Shown one piece after another: positions 51,090 to 62,937 of a stretch of 64,000 bases of DNA (positions are counted from its first letter, which is position 1; each line of letters starts with the position of its first letter). Below the pieces are notes generated by a model. It saw only the letters and a program-made list of their open reading frames with translations. It was not told where the DNA came from and made no database searches. This DNA comes from Warburgia ugandensis (taxonomy: Eukaryota > Streptophyta > Magnoliopsida > Canellales > Canellaceae), in assembly GCA_035236585.1 (NCBI GenBank), contig CP141137.1:11238327-11302326 (forward strand). Reading direction: 5' to 3'. The position numbers were made by a program, and so were the translations under genes.

Positions 51090-51869
51090 CTGTGCTGATA
51101 GGGCGGCCTAGACACGTTCTCAAATGTGGTTGATCACGGCAAAAACATATAGCTAGTTCTGGATAGACCGTGTAACCACAGTGGCCACCACTACGACGGC
51201 ATTCGCTGCACCAACCAGTCCCTACGGTCCATGTCACATTGAAGCCGCCCTCCAAAACTTCGCTCAGGGAGCTTTGACTTTCCACAACGGGACGCACACC
51301 CAATTGGAACATTGAAAGTACTGTAGCCCTACAGTTCAAAAAAAAATTCCTGTATCTGGAGGTACTGTTGTTCCCAATGTAAAGTAAGCACCTGAGAAGC
51401 AGGGGAGTAAGCTGAAGCCCGCAAAGTATCCATCTGCAATGGGGCTTAAGCAGTGGTGGTATATGGTGACATTGAGAACTCCAGGAGCATATCCAAATCG
51501 AGAGAAGTCTAGAGTGGTGTTATCTGAAGGTAGAGGGCATGTCTTGCCTATCAGGTCCTTACGGACAACTGTTGCCATCTGGTTCTCATAATCGATAGCC
51601 TTAACTTGGTATTTCTGACCACGCATCTCTGTTACAAGTGTATTATCTCCTTCACAGGTGAGTGTAAAACCAGGATAACTGCAATTAGACCATCGATCCT
51701 GGATCCAGAAGGGAAATCTGATTTCGAAGACAGATCCGCAGCGAATTTGAGTAGGTGAACATTCTCTATATCCTCGGTCTTGGGAGAAGGAAGTTTGAAG
51801 AATGAAAGAAAACAGGTGGAGATAGAGAACTGATCTCACAAGCCATGGATGCATTTGGGAAGAGCTCAT
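51090..51869 (-). pseudogene. ectodomain exon C (GUB_WAK_bind + WAK_assoc) with one frameshift
   Basis: Starts MSSSQMHPW at 51869 with a signal peptide. GUB_WAK_bind (CSPTQIRCGS, IRFPFWIQDRWSNCSYPGF) and the middle (KYQVKAIDYENQ, GKTCPLPSDNTTLD) are intact and very close to exon B. At 51338-51346 a run of nine T (minus strand) is one base short of the frame expected from exon B, producing an immediate stop. The rest (GFNVTWTVGTGWCSEC, SGGHCGY, CFCRDQPHLRTC) is intact in the next frame. The donor G|GTAAGC follows 51090. The 780-nt length becomes phase 1 only if the missing base is counted, like all the intact cassettes. It is either a young pseudogene or a homopolymer sequencing error. Confidence 0.85.
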
Positions 51870-54800
51870 GTTGGACTTCCCCTGTTAGTCCATATTCGTG
51901 GCTTGTTTGATCGAAGTCGAGATGAGGACAAGGATGAAGACGATGAAGGGAGAAAACAAAGGTATGTGTTTGAAGTCAATTGTTAAAATCACAGACCAAT
52001 AAAATAGTCAACGTCCCAAATAAAGGATTATGGAAGATTGAACATTGGTGGCGGTGACGGATTGTCAAACATCTTTCGTAATCCAAGGAGAAAATCCAAA
52101 GGAACGGATGGCTGTTAGGCTTTCTGTTACAGCTTTCCTATGCCCTACATGCAACTACCCATAAGTCGATCATTTAATAGGTCACAATACCAGATTGTCC
52201 CACTGCTCCTGATTTGACCCCAATTAATTGATCATAGAGATTTCTTGGAGTTAATCTTCTAGATGAGATATCCATTCAGTTTAGACCTATGCATGGGCAA
52301 CAAAATCAATCATCATCATCATCATCAAGACCTTATCCCAATTAGGGGTCGGCCACATGAATCTTATTCCTCCATTCCACTCTATTAAATACCATGACTT
52401 AATTTAGTCCAAAAGTTTTTAAATCTTTCCTCACCACTTCTATCCACGTTCTTTTGAGCCTTCCCCTTGCCCTTTTAGAACCTTCAACTTGTATTGCCTC
52501 ACTCCTTCTAACTGGTGCCGTTGTTGGCCTCCTTTGAACATGTCCAAACCATCTAAGTCTAATCTCCCTCATCTTGTTACCTATTTATGCTATCCCTAAA
52601 TTTCTTCTAATATTTTCATTTCTAATTCTATCCTTTCTTGTCTTACCACTCATCTATCTCAACATCCTCATTTCTGCAACACTCAGCCTATGAGGAACCA
52701 ACACTCACCCTGCGATTGATGTGGGCAACAAAATCAATGTTGTAAATATTAATAGATGTCCAATTGTTGGGTCCTGGGTCCCTTGCTTTCACCAGATAGA
52801 ATTGGTTCGTAGTTCTCTATCCTATTAAGGAAGCCGGATGGAATGGTTAGGATCTGTTCTCTAGCTAGGACCGGTTACGCCCACATCAATTGCAGGGTGA
52901 ACTCATTTTGTTGGGTCTGTTTGTGGAAATAAAAATCTTGCAAATGGCAGCAAGACAGAACTTTGGGTAGCGTGGCATGAATAGAACCCTTCAATGCCAA
53001 GAATGTTCAGATAGAGCCATGAAAAACCTTCTTTCCAAGGCTTGTACCCTTCAAATGCACGGAATGTTCAGATTGAAACAGCAAGAGTAGATCTAATACA
53101 GACTTTCATCTACAAACCTAAAATCTAAAAGACCGTTAATTAAATCCTGTGAAAACTGTTTGCTTAGAATAATAAAAAAAATTCTTGTCTAGATATATAC
53201 GAGTATGATTGTGTAATTGGGCTTCTTCCCAATAGACAGCATCCTATTTCCGCTTGAGTGAGAAGAACCTCCAATGGACAGTTTGGATCAACTTCCTGCC
53301 CACATAGGAAAGTGGATGCAAGATCGAGCTTGCTGCATTTAAGACCAGTAGAAAGGAGCCACATGTTTCTTGTCTCGTGGAACAAATATCTAGATCCTAA
53401 GGCTTCGTGATCAAGGATTGGATAATTTAGTTAAGGTAAGTCTGGTGGCAATTGGACGGACTTCTTGTAACCTACTGGATTAGCAGATCCGGTGGTGGAT
53501 ACATGGAACCATGTGGACCTATGAAGTGGCTTCTGGAAAGAACATGATCGCCTCTGTTACAACCAAAAGTGTTGAGAGAGAGAGAGAGTTCAAATGCAAT
53601 TTTGATTGCAGAATTCAGCTCAACTTCATAAGTTGCACAACGGCAGACACAGAGAGGGGAAAAATGCACCGTATATGAAGTGTTGACAATGATGAATTGT
53701 ACAACTATCCGATCTTGTCAACGATCTAATATATGACTCGCCAGCAGGAGATTCCAAACACCATGGCACAGGGAAGAAACTCTGAGTAAATGGCAGCCCC
53801 CTGCACAAAGCTTCTGTGTAAGCAGGGTCTGGAAAAGGGATGAACTAAAGGGTTGCATTTTGCAAGAGACTGTTTTTACATCTTGAACCTGACCTTAAGA
53901 CTCCAGAAAAAAAACTTTGAGCGTTGAAATTAATCAATGGTAACTAGGCACAATAGAGCCTAGATTAAGGTGGTGGCATGAAGGAAGATTGGGGGGAATT
54001 GGTTCTAGAAGGCACCCGATTTTCAGAAAAATTAATTTCAGAGGAAATGTAAGCATCAAATATGGATGCACGGAAGACGTCTTAAAGGTCCTACCAAAAA
54101 ACTAAGTAGAGAACAACAGAACGTTGGAGGCAGATCAATATGCCAACAATTCTCCAGATTCCTCCTTGTACAACCACCAAAGTAGCTTCCGATACCTATG
54201 AGAAAAGGCTCTTAACTAGTCATATCGAAATTTGCCCGACTCCACTGGGCAGCAAATCAAGCCAACTCAGCAAGGGACTCCCTACGGCAGAAAACATTTA
54301 ACATCAATTCCTTCCCATTAAGGAACGTTGCCAGATCAACTCAGCACTGAAGTGCTATAAATTTGTGAGAGCTATACGTACACAACTCTAACTAATTATA
54401 GTGGAAGTTAGGCTTGAGTTTCTTGAAGTCCCTAATGACTACGTTTTTGTTATCTAAACTTACCTCACATTTGAATCATGTAGACTCTTTGAGTTTTTAA
54501 ACTAAGCTTTCCACCAAGATCAAAATGGATCGTGCTCAAATTCATCCATTCTCTGTTGCAAATGAGCATGAAATCTCATTGACGATGCTGCCAATAAGGA
54601 GCAAGAACTAAAGCAGGGGTAGTCCTGAGAACGGTTAAGATTAGTTTTCATTGAGATTCATAATTTTTAACCCAGAATGTGAATTCCCCACTTTCACCCT
54701 TTTCCACAGAAAAGTTTCCTCCTTCGGGAAATGGATCCTAACTTCTATCTCATTTTCAAGGGTAACTCTTTTTTCACAAGAGAAATGTTATCCCGACTGA

Positions 54801-55190
54801 GCTTTCAGGACTGAATTCCTGACAGCTCTATCGATATTCACTTTTGGATGATGTGACCCATTCTTTGTGCAAAAACTCATGTCTATTGGCTGCTTCAAGG
54901 TATTAGTATTTCTAGTTTCCTCAGTTAAAAAGTCTAATAAATTATTATTAGAATACTTCTCAGCTGGAAAAACTAGTAGCTACAAGCATAAAATGAATAT
55001 GAAAATTTTGAAGCTGGCCTTAGTTGAGGGTAGTGAAGAAAATGAATTGGTCAGATTTCCAGAGCTGAGGCAGAGAGGGAGAGGTTATGGAGTCAGTCCC
55101 CAAACTCAGTCCAGAAAACATCTCTCATTTCACAATCAAAACCTTACCTTCTTTTAGGAAAGGTACTTATACATGCTAGATTTTACATAC
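51870..55190 (-). other. region between ectodomain cassettes B and C
   Basis: Contains an RTE LINE insertion (52311-52721) and the sequence homologous to 50020-50420. Short minus ORFs at 53164-53385 and 53472-53808 have no recognisable domain. The part next to 51870 is the candidate promoter of cassette C. Confidence 0.45.
52311..52721 (-). mobile_element. 5'-truncated RTE-clade LINE
   Basis: Read on the minus strand, the translation carries the familiar end of RTE-type reverse transcriptase: SVAEMRMLR, GKTRKDRIRNENIRRNLGIA, RLRWFGHVQRRP and RGRLKRTWIEVVRKDLK. It finishes with a (GAT)n tail (on the plus strand CATCATCATCATCATC from 52311). It is flanked by identical 17-bp repeats TGGGCAACAAAATCAAT at 52294-52310 and 52722-52738, an intact target duplication. 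The 411-bp copy is truncated at its 5' end and has stops. Confidence 0.9.
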
Positions 55191-55980
55191 CTGTGTCGTA
55201 GAGCAATCGGCCATCACACGTTTTCAAATGTGGTTGATCGCGGCAGAAACAAATTGGTGTTTCAGTATCAGCGGCGTACCCACAATGACCCTCAGTGTTC
55301 AAACATTCCCAACACCACCCAGTTCCTACAATCCACGTGACGTTGAAACCCTCCTTGAGAACTTCAGTCAAAAGTCCTTGATCTTTGTCCACACGATCAA
55401 TACCCGTTTCCAACATTGAAATCACAGTAAAGGTACAGTTCCTGAAATAGTTTGCCCTCTCTTGAGGGACTGGTACAACCGTAAAATAAGAATCCTTTTC
55501 ACGGCATGGAAGTGGCCTGAAGGCCTCCATGACTTTGTCTGAGATTGGGCTTAAACAGTTGTGGTATATTGTGACATTGAGATCTCCAGGAGCATATGAA
55601 AATAGAGAGAGATCGAGAGTGGTGTTATCTGATAGCAGAGGACACGTCTTGCCTATGAAGTCCTCATTCACAATGGTTAGGATCTGGTTCTCGTAATCTA
55701 TGGCCTTTACTTGGTATTTCTGTCTGCCGATATCTGTTACAAGGGTATCATCATCTTGACAGGTAAGATTGAACCCTGGATAACTGCAATTGGTCCACCG
55801 GTTTGCAACCCAAAATGGAAACCGGATTTCGTATTGGAGATCTCCGCAGCGGAATGGGGTAGGTTGACACCGTGTATATCCTTGGTCAGTTTGGGAGAAG
55901 GATGTTTGAAGCATGAAGAAGAGGAGGGAAAGGAGGAGAGGGGATGGTAAGAGAAAGGGTTGCATTTGGGAAGAACACAT
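55191..55980 (-). CDS. ectodomain exon B (GUB_WAK_bind + WAK_assoc)
   Basis: The frame is open from 56052, but the start is placed at ATG 55980 (MCSSQMQPF) because exon C begins with the equivalent MSSSQM. A signal peptide (LLLSLLFFMLQTSFSQ) precedes CQPTPFRCGD, IRFPFWVANRWTNCSYPGF, KYQVKAIDYENQ, YAPGDLNVTIYHNCLSPI and the WAK_assoc end GFNVTWIVGTGWCWEC, EGHCGY, CFCRDQPHLKTCDG. The donor is G|GTATGT (last base 55191); 790 nt is 263 codons plus one base, phase 1. If unspliced, translation stops two codons into the intron. It is intact, with no kinase exon recognised before the next cassette. Confidence 0.9.
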
Positions 55981-58900
55981 AAATGGCTGCCCTGGCTCGA
56001 TTGAAGTGGCGATGATGAGAGAGAGGAAGACACAGGCACTTTTTTTAGTCAATAGATCCTACCAGTGTCCAGATTCGTCGGTCCAAATATGAGATTATTG
56101 AAAGTTGACAACAAAGTGAGTGGCGGCTATGGAATTCGTCAAAGCAGAATATTTGTTTAATAAATAGAAGCCAAAAGACAACTGGCTCTTTGGCTCTTTG
56201 TTAAAGCCATCCTAGGTGCCAGATTTACCATGTGGATGCAAGAAATTTGTCCCTAGTATAGATCCTTGCAATCCATTTAATCCCTTAATAAAACAATGGT
56301 TGATGGCCCAATTCTATCTGGTGAAAGCAACGACAAGATGAAATGAGATTAACTAGACAATTAATGTTGGTCTCACACATCTCTTCACGGGGAAGCAGGT
56401 GGATTGTGGACCAACAATTGTAGTCTCTATCCATATTAAACAAAGAACCGCTCCTAGTAAAATCTCATTCGTCTTAACGAAGGACAATTTGAACTGTCCA
56501 CCTACTCTAATACGTATGTCCACAGTCCATTTTCTTAAGCCTGTCTTTTATACCGGCTAATTCTTATTCTTTCATAAAATAAGTAAGAACCGCGCTTGGC
56601 TAGACGCAGGCTGCGGTTTTTCTCCAGGTCAAAAGACAACTTGGAAAAGCTACTATGGGTAAAATTCAACTCTAGAAAAAATGCCCATTACCAACACTTT
56701 CTTGTTGCGGGCCTCCCACAACATTATAAATCTTTGGTAACTGCAGCAACACTAGTCTGGTTGGCGTACTGTGAACAAAGCTTTGATTATTAGGAATATT
56801 TGAGCCGTGAAAACCTTTCATTGTTAGGAATGCCAAAATTTAGACACGTTACAATGAATCGTACATGCCCTTTCCAAGCAGTCTCGTCTTTTTCCATAAA
56901 AGGAATTCCCATTGAACATTTTCTTGGCATGAATGTTTGGTCATAACAAAACAATGACTGGATGCTAGTATTACATCCAAAACCGGTTACAGTCGGAATA
57001 GATGCGGGTCTTTTGTGGCTCGTGGATCAACCAAGTTGAGACCATAGATGTGCATGTCAAGGGGATCGGTTGGCTACATATAGGGGCAATTGCTACCTCT
57101 CTCTGTTTCTCTCCGACGAGGGGGGGTGCGTTTCAAATGAAGTTTAGCACATGATATGACGGAATAATGTCTACTTCAGGAGAGCCTTAAAGGCATATTT
57201 GAGTGAGTGCTATAGATTATCTTGAGGAAAGTTCCAACTTCCTTACGAGAAGGATGAGTGAACTAATGTTATCGCCTTGGGAATCAATTATGAATTTTAA
57301 TAAATATCTAGAATGCAATCAGAAATTGTCCAATCCAACCAAACATAGTCACATATAAAGCAATAAAGGAGACTACAGAACAAAGAGAACCAAGCAATTT
57401 TAAGGGAAATTTTTTTCTGAATTTACAAGGTAAAAACCCTGGGTTTAAAGCACCAAATCGAATATCAAGAAAGGAATATAAAGTTAAAGGTTCTTTTCCC
57501 CGAGACCCAAAGACCATTCCACATAAAAAATGAAATCCCAAAGTTCTTATTTCTCCTTTTCCTTTCCTTGAGCAAGTATAAGAAATGATTCCTAGGAAGA
57601 AGGCGCTGCCACCAAAGAGAAGAAAGACTCGTGTTTTACATTGAAGGGAAGTAGTCGCTTAAGCTGCAAGGCCCATCTCATGAGGTGGGTCACAAAAGCA
57701 AGATCAGTGAACTTTCTGGTTCATAGCATTGGTTAGTGCCTGGAGCGACTAAGATATGAGACTTCTACATGCGTGTATGACAAGATAATAATTGTCTTCT
57801 AAGGCTGGGTCTAGAAACACATTTTACCCTTCTTACTCTGGGGGCCAGAACGAGTGATTACAGGAGATTTTTTTCCTATTTCTAACAAAAAGTTATCTAT
57901 AGTTGTCAAAACTAAAGTCCGTTATTTTTTCTTTTAAATTGTACTAGAGCTATTAGGCATTTTATTAACATATTTAAAGAAAAAGACATAGCCATCATAT
58001 CTTATACATATGCAACATTACATTACTTCTTAACTTTCATGGCCAAATGCATAAACTCACCTTAAATTAAGATAAAGTGCAAACACATATATTCACTTCT
58101 TGCTAAAGTCCACCAAAATTAATAAAAGCAAAGCTTATGCATAAATTCATTCTAAAATACACTAAAAAAAGGCACATGTTCTTTCATGACCAAGCAAGAG
58201 AAAGAGAATAAGTGAAAAAAGATAAATGAGCTGATAAAAATCTAGGGAAGAGAGAGAGAGAGAGAGAGTTTTATTTAAAGATAAAACTGAAAGTGTGAGA
58301 AAATAGGAGAAGATAAAAGATAAAGCAAAATTAGCAGAGATTTACTAAGTTATGATAAGTGGTATATATGATATAAGATTTATTTACAGAAAAGTTTAAA
58401 GATTAGAGTCTAAACAATTTTAGTAAGAATATATACATTGTCCAAACCTCAACACTTAAAATATTTAGAAAAACTGTAGGAAACGTAGTTTTTTAGTCTC
58501 TTTAAAAGTAGAAGGAAAATTTGCTTAATGAATAGTATATATAAGTCTACAAAAGTCACCATGTAAGGAAAATTAATCATAGTAAAAAATGTACTGCATT
58601 GAGCCTATAAATGTCAACCTTGTATAAACTCATGCATACACTACCATCTAGTTAAACAACACTGTTAGAGACATATTTCATGGCCCCATGAGTCCCAACA
58701 TGGTTCTTTATGCATACATGGCAACCACATTCGGTCCACACCTCCACATGCTTGCACCACCTTAATTAGGATTGTGAAACATAAATTCCAGCGTGGATTT
58801 TTATTTTGACTCTTGTTGAGGATAACCAGCTAAAATTATTTTCTTTAGCATTATCTTGTCAAAACCAACACTTCTTAATGAAATCAATAGCTAGTGCAAC

Positions 58901-59668
58901 TCGTTCACCATGCTCACTTTTTAAGGGTATCAAAGGGAGTGGAGGAAAAGAAATTGAAGCATAAACATAAGCTACAAAAAACTGACCTGCATGTCGAAAT
59001 CTCTCCATCTAATGCTTATCTAAATTTATATGAGAAATGCTAAGCATAAGGCCCTAAAAGAACCTTGGCTAGAAGTGCCCAATTTTCAGAATTAAGGGAG
59101 CCCACCTTAGGTTGCTTTTATCCATTCATCTCGTTGCTCCAACTTTGGATAACTAGTAAACAAAAATGTATGATGGTTGGATGATTCTATTATAGTAAAG
59201 ATTTGTGTTTGAAGTTGAATTTAAACAAAATTTCTAGCCATCTATTTTTTAGATAAAAATTACAACTTTTCAAATGCTAAAATTATCCAATCATCATGCT
59301 GTTTAAACTACTATTCATCCAAACATGGATTCAAAGGTGTTTTTATTATTGCCAAATGTTGAGTACTTTTGGCTAAGGTCCATTTAGGGCTTTCAGCCTA
59401 GCATTCTTCAATTTGTCTATCGGTGGAGAGGTCTCTCCAAAGTATATAATCTTACTAAACTTTGATAGATCTTCAATCATTTTAAACCTTCTATAAGAAA
59501 AAACTCTCTCTCTCTCTATTATTGCAAGTATAAGGAGCAGCTAACCCCCCATTAGCTGAGAAAAAGTAAAAAGTAGAAAACGACAAAGGAAATGATACAT
59601 TTTTACTTTTTCTTAGCCAATGGAGTATTAGCTGCAGCTTACACTTACAATAATTTGCTGTTGCTAAC

Positions 59669-59704
<36 letters not shown>

Positions 59705-62198
59705 CAATAATCCAATATTCTTTTCACCCGCCGATCTCTCTCTGCTCACTTATCATCTTGCTTGGTCGTGCAATGCATGTGTCAACATGAAAGGTTAGTG
59801 TATTCTTTGGATTTGATAGGAGCATCATATGAATCATGCTTCCTTATGCTAAAATGGACTACAGACATCTTGCATTGCAAAAGCCCGCATGCTACCAAAG
59901 CCAATGCTTTTGACAAGATTCGTAGACAACTGGCACTTGCTTGATGGAAAGCCTCTGATAACTACCAACTCGTGCACACACTCTCTCTCTCTTGCCCACT
60001 GTCACTTGCTTGATGTAAAGCATCAGATAACTACCAGGTCATGCATACTCGTTCTCTTTCCCATTCTCCATTTCTGAAGCTTTGGCAAGGACTCGTTTCT
60101 ATGTGCTGTAAAAATTATTGAACGCACAAATTCTAGTATAATCTAAAGGGCAAAGATTCCTTTGGATCCCATGAAGGGGTCGTGAAAGACTTAAGGCCTC
60201 TAGCAGAACACTTTCGAGCGTACTTGGAGACCTCATTTAGAAGCCCCTGCTTTACCTATTATAGTATGAAACCCCAAAAAATGTGCTCAAGTTTGAATCC
60301 TAGTTCTGGCCAAATACTAAAAGTTACTAATCTAAAGAGAAACTGCCCATAAAACATGCATTTGTTGAGAAAGATGCAGATCTAGGAACCATATCTACGT
60401 CAATTCAAGAGAAAGATGAAAGAGAGTAAAGGGATGTTGGTCGGACTTCTTTCTCATCGTCAAAGAACTTCTAAGAAGGGATTCCTGAACAACCTTTTTC
60501 CCTACTCAATCTTGCTATTAAATAAGGAGAGAAAGGGCTTGTGGAAGGGAGAGAAGATGGAGATTTGCAGGGGAAAAAAATGCTGGAAAATGTTCAAAAA
60601 AGAAAATTTTCAGACTTCTTCATGGTGGGAGATGATGGCTGCAGTAGGGAGAGAAGGGCTCACTTGGCAAGGGAGAGAGAGTTCTTCAGTCGCGAGAGAA
60701 GGACTCCCAATAATTAATTTAGTAATCATATTTTGTTGATAAGTGCACTCCTAATTGGTTTCAATTGTCTCAAAGTTTCTGAGAAATTGTTTATCAACAT
60801 CCATGGGTTTAGGAGCCTTTACCTGTACTATGTTTAAGCACAATATAGAGTGTTAATAAGGAAAGTAAAAGCATAAATAGTAGGCTAAGACTCTTCCTAG
60901 AAATGGCATGGTTATTGTAAAGCCTGTATTGAGCTTGTCGTGGAAGCAACTTCATGTACAATAGGGCTTTCCCCACCAACCAACAAACTTTTGACCTTTC
61001 CTTAAAAAAAAAAAGGGAAAAAGATATTATGTACAACAGCGAAGCCATAACTCATGAAAGCGACTCAAGCTAGACGACACTATTGGTGTAATTCGAAACC
61101 AGGCTTCACTAATAACCTACAATGGGTACTCAGCACCTATTGGAATAGTCAGATGACATTCTGAAATAGTCAAGACCTCTAACATGAAGATCAGAAAAAT
61201 ACACGGCTGGAGGTATGCCAGTCCGAGCAGCATTCTTGATAATTGGAATAGTATTCTCCTATCATTTCCTCTATTGATGCAAGGCTAACTCTACTCTTCT
61301 CCTTATAGAACAAAATGTTTGAGACTCTTCACAGTATTCTTAGTTAATATTATTTGCACTATGTCAGAGATCAATCAAGAGAATTGGCAAACAACCATGA
61401 TTGGCCTATCATTATTATGATTCTCTCCGATCTAAAGTTAAGAACCAATTAATAAATTATCTAAACATAATTTCTAACACAGTTTCTCTACTCAAATTAA
61501 ATAGCCAAATAATTGCCATAAAAACGAGATAAAGGACTAAATATAAGTAAAATGTTATCACAATGGAACCAGGTTGAGATATTCAATTTACCAATATGGT
61601 GGTGGTTAGTAGAGCCACCGCATCCTATTATGTATAATATAGAAAGCGTACAACAACCCATATGTCTCGGCCTTAGGGAAAGTCAACATGGTTGGCACGT
61701 TACTGTATAATAGCGTTGTTCCTACCACCAAATAGATGACTAATATGCTTTGGTTTTTCTATTAGCAAGCCTGAGGTTCTGTCATGCAGTTCTCATGGGG
61801 CTGTTGCCATTTGGCCGAAGCTACCAAAAGCAATCATAAAACACTAAATTTATAGATACAGGGCTACCAATATCAAAAGAAACCAATGCAAATGCCACCA
61901 ACTCCGCTATTACCAAACAAAAGAACCGAAAGAATCATGTGTAAAGAACCAAAGCTCGGCAAGATATAGAGGACGACAACACATCCCATGAGAAAAGCAG
62001 ACACGCTGCCAGTTCGGTCAGGCTCACACGCAGCAGATAACCACACGTAGGATTGGTCGTGTGAGTTCCACTTTTAGGCCACCAAACCAAGGGTCATCTT
62101 TTTCAGATCCCTCTTCGGATGCATCACAATCATAATTCCATGAAAACCAAATGGCCCCAAACAGAAAGAGCAGAGAGAAAAACAGGGTTGAAACGTAC
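55981..62198. other. 6.2-kb region between ectodomain exons A and B
   Basis: No gene recognised; the ORFs at 56596-56793, 60416-60739 and 60809-61048 have no domains. It holds a (GA)n at about 58248-58268, a (CT)n near 59670-59699 and a 69-bp tandem duplication at 59934-60071. Sequence near 56090 (GATTATTGAAAGTTGACAAC) is shared with 47560 upstream of the relic cassette E, marking a conserved cassette promoter or leader. Confidence 0.5.
59934..60071. repeat. 69-bp tandem duplication
   Basis: Two copies with period 69, both starting CACTTGCTTGATG and containing GATAACTACCA, diverged at the 3' part. Confidence 0.8.
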
Positions 62199-62937
62199 CA
62201 GGACAAGTGCTGTTATGCCTTCCATTTCTGCAAAGGCAAACGAAATTCCGGGTCGCGAAAACGTACCCGCAATAGCCATCAGATGCTTCACAATCTCTAC
62301 AATCTACGTTGCTGTTCCAATTCAACTGAAACCCTTGTTGCAAAACCCTACTGTAACCCCCCAAACCGAGCACATCATTCCACGCCGATCGCATAACAGG
62401 AACCACTACACTTTTCTCACAATTCGCAAGCCAATTAAATCCAGCTGGAAGCAAACTCTGCTCTAGCAAATAAGATTGTAGAGTGCCACCACTGAGACAC
62501 GAAAGAGGTTCTCCCCTTGAGACAGAAAACGACGAAGAGCAATTTAAGAGAAAAGTGAGGTTCAAATCCGATTCACTGTAGAATAACGTCGGAATGTCTG
62601 GCAGAGAAACGTTGGAGTCTGGTCTTGGGCAGTCCCCTTCTGATAAATCTGGATCAACAAGCTTAATTGTTTTATCATCGTATTTGATCTCTTCGACGGA
62701 GTAATCTTCGTTGGCAAGACGAAGAACAGTGACGTTTTCGTTGTTGCAACTCAGGCCCAGGTAAGGATAGCCACAGTATTCGGCAGTGCCTCCATCGTAC
62801 CAAAAAGGATATTTGATTTCGGTGTCTCCGCAAAGAAAAGAAGAAGTGCAATTGCCGTACTCGATTGTGTCGCCATTGATGTCGGAGAGGAGGAGGGGAA
62901 GGAGGAGCAGGAGCAGGAATTGCTGTGGCTGAGACAT
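62199..62937 (-). CDS. ectodomain exon A (GUB_WAK_bind + WAK_assoc), first of the array
   Basis: ATG 62937 starts a leucine-rich signal peptide (MSQPQQFLLLLLLPLLLS). The GUB_WAK_bind part follows (YGNCTSSFLCGDTEIKYPFW, YCGYPYLGLSC), and the WAK_assoc part is GFQLNWNSNVDCRDC, SDGYCGY, CLCRNGRHNSTCPG. It is intact and the most diverged cassette of the array. The donor G|GTACGT follows 62199; 739 nt is 246 codons plus one base, phase 1, compatible with the mini-exon at 37535 some 25 kb downstream. Read-through of the donor would add about 40 residues including a hydrophobic stretch before a stop near 62074. It could be the first exon of the long kinase transcript or a separate gene; the latter would need its own TM/kinase exons, which were not found. 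Confidence 0.9.

Noticed and set aside
53164-53808. Cysteine-containing minus ORFs as a further ectodomain cassette
   Set aside because: The cysteine spacing does not match GUB_WAK_bind or WAK_assoc and no phase-1 donor was found.
59934-60071. CRISPR-like or regulatory array
   Set aside because: Only two tandem copies with no spacer structure, and the genome is eukaryotic.
62024-62206. Hydrophobic ORF just after exon A as a possible TM exon for A
   Set aside because: It lies directly past a good GTACGT donor without an acceptor or the basic linker seen at 37535; better read as intron.
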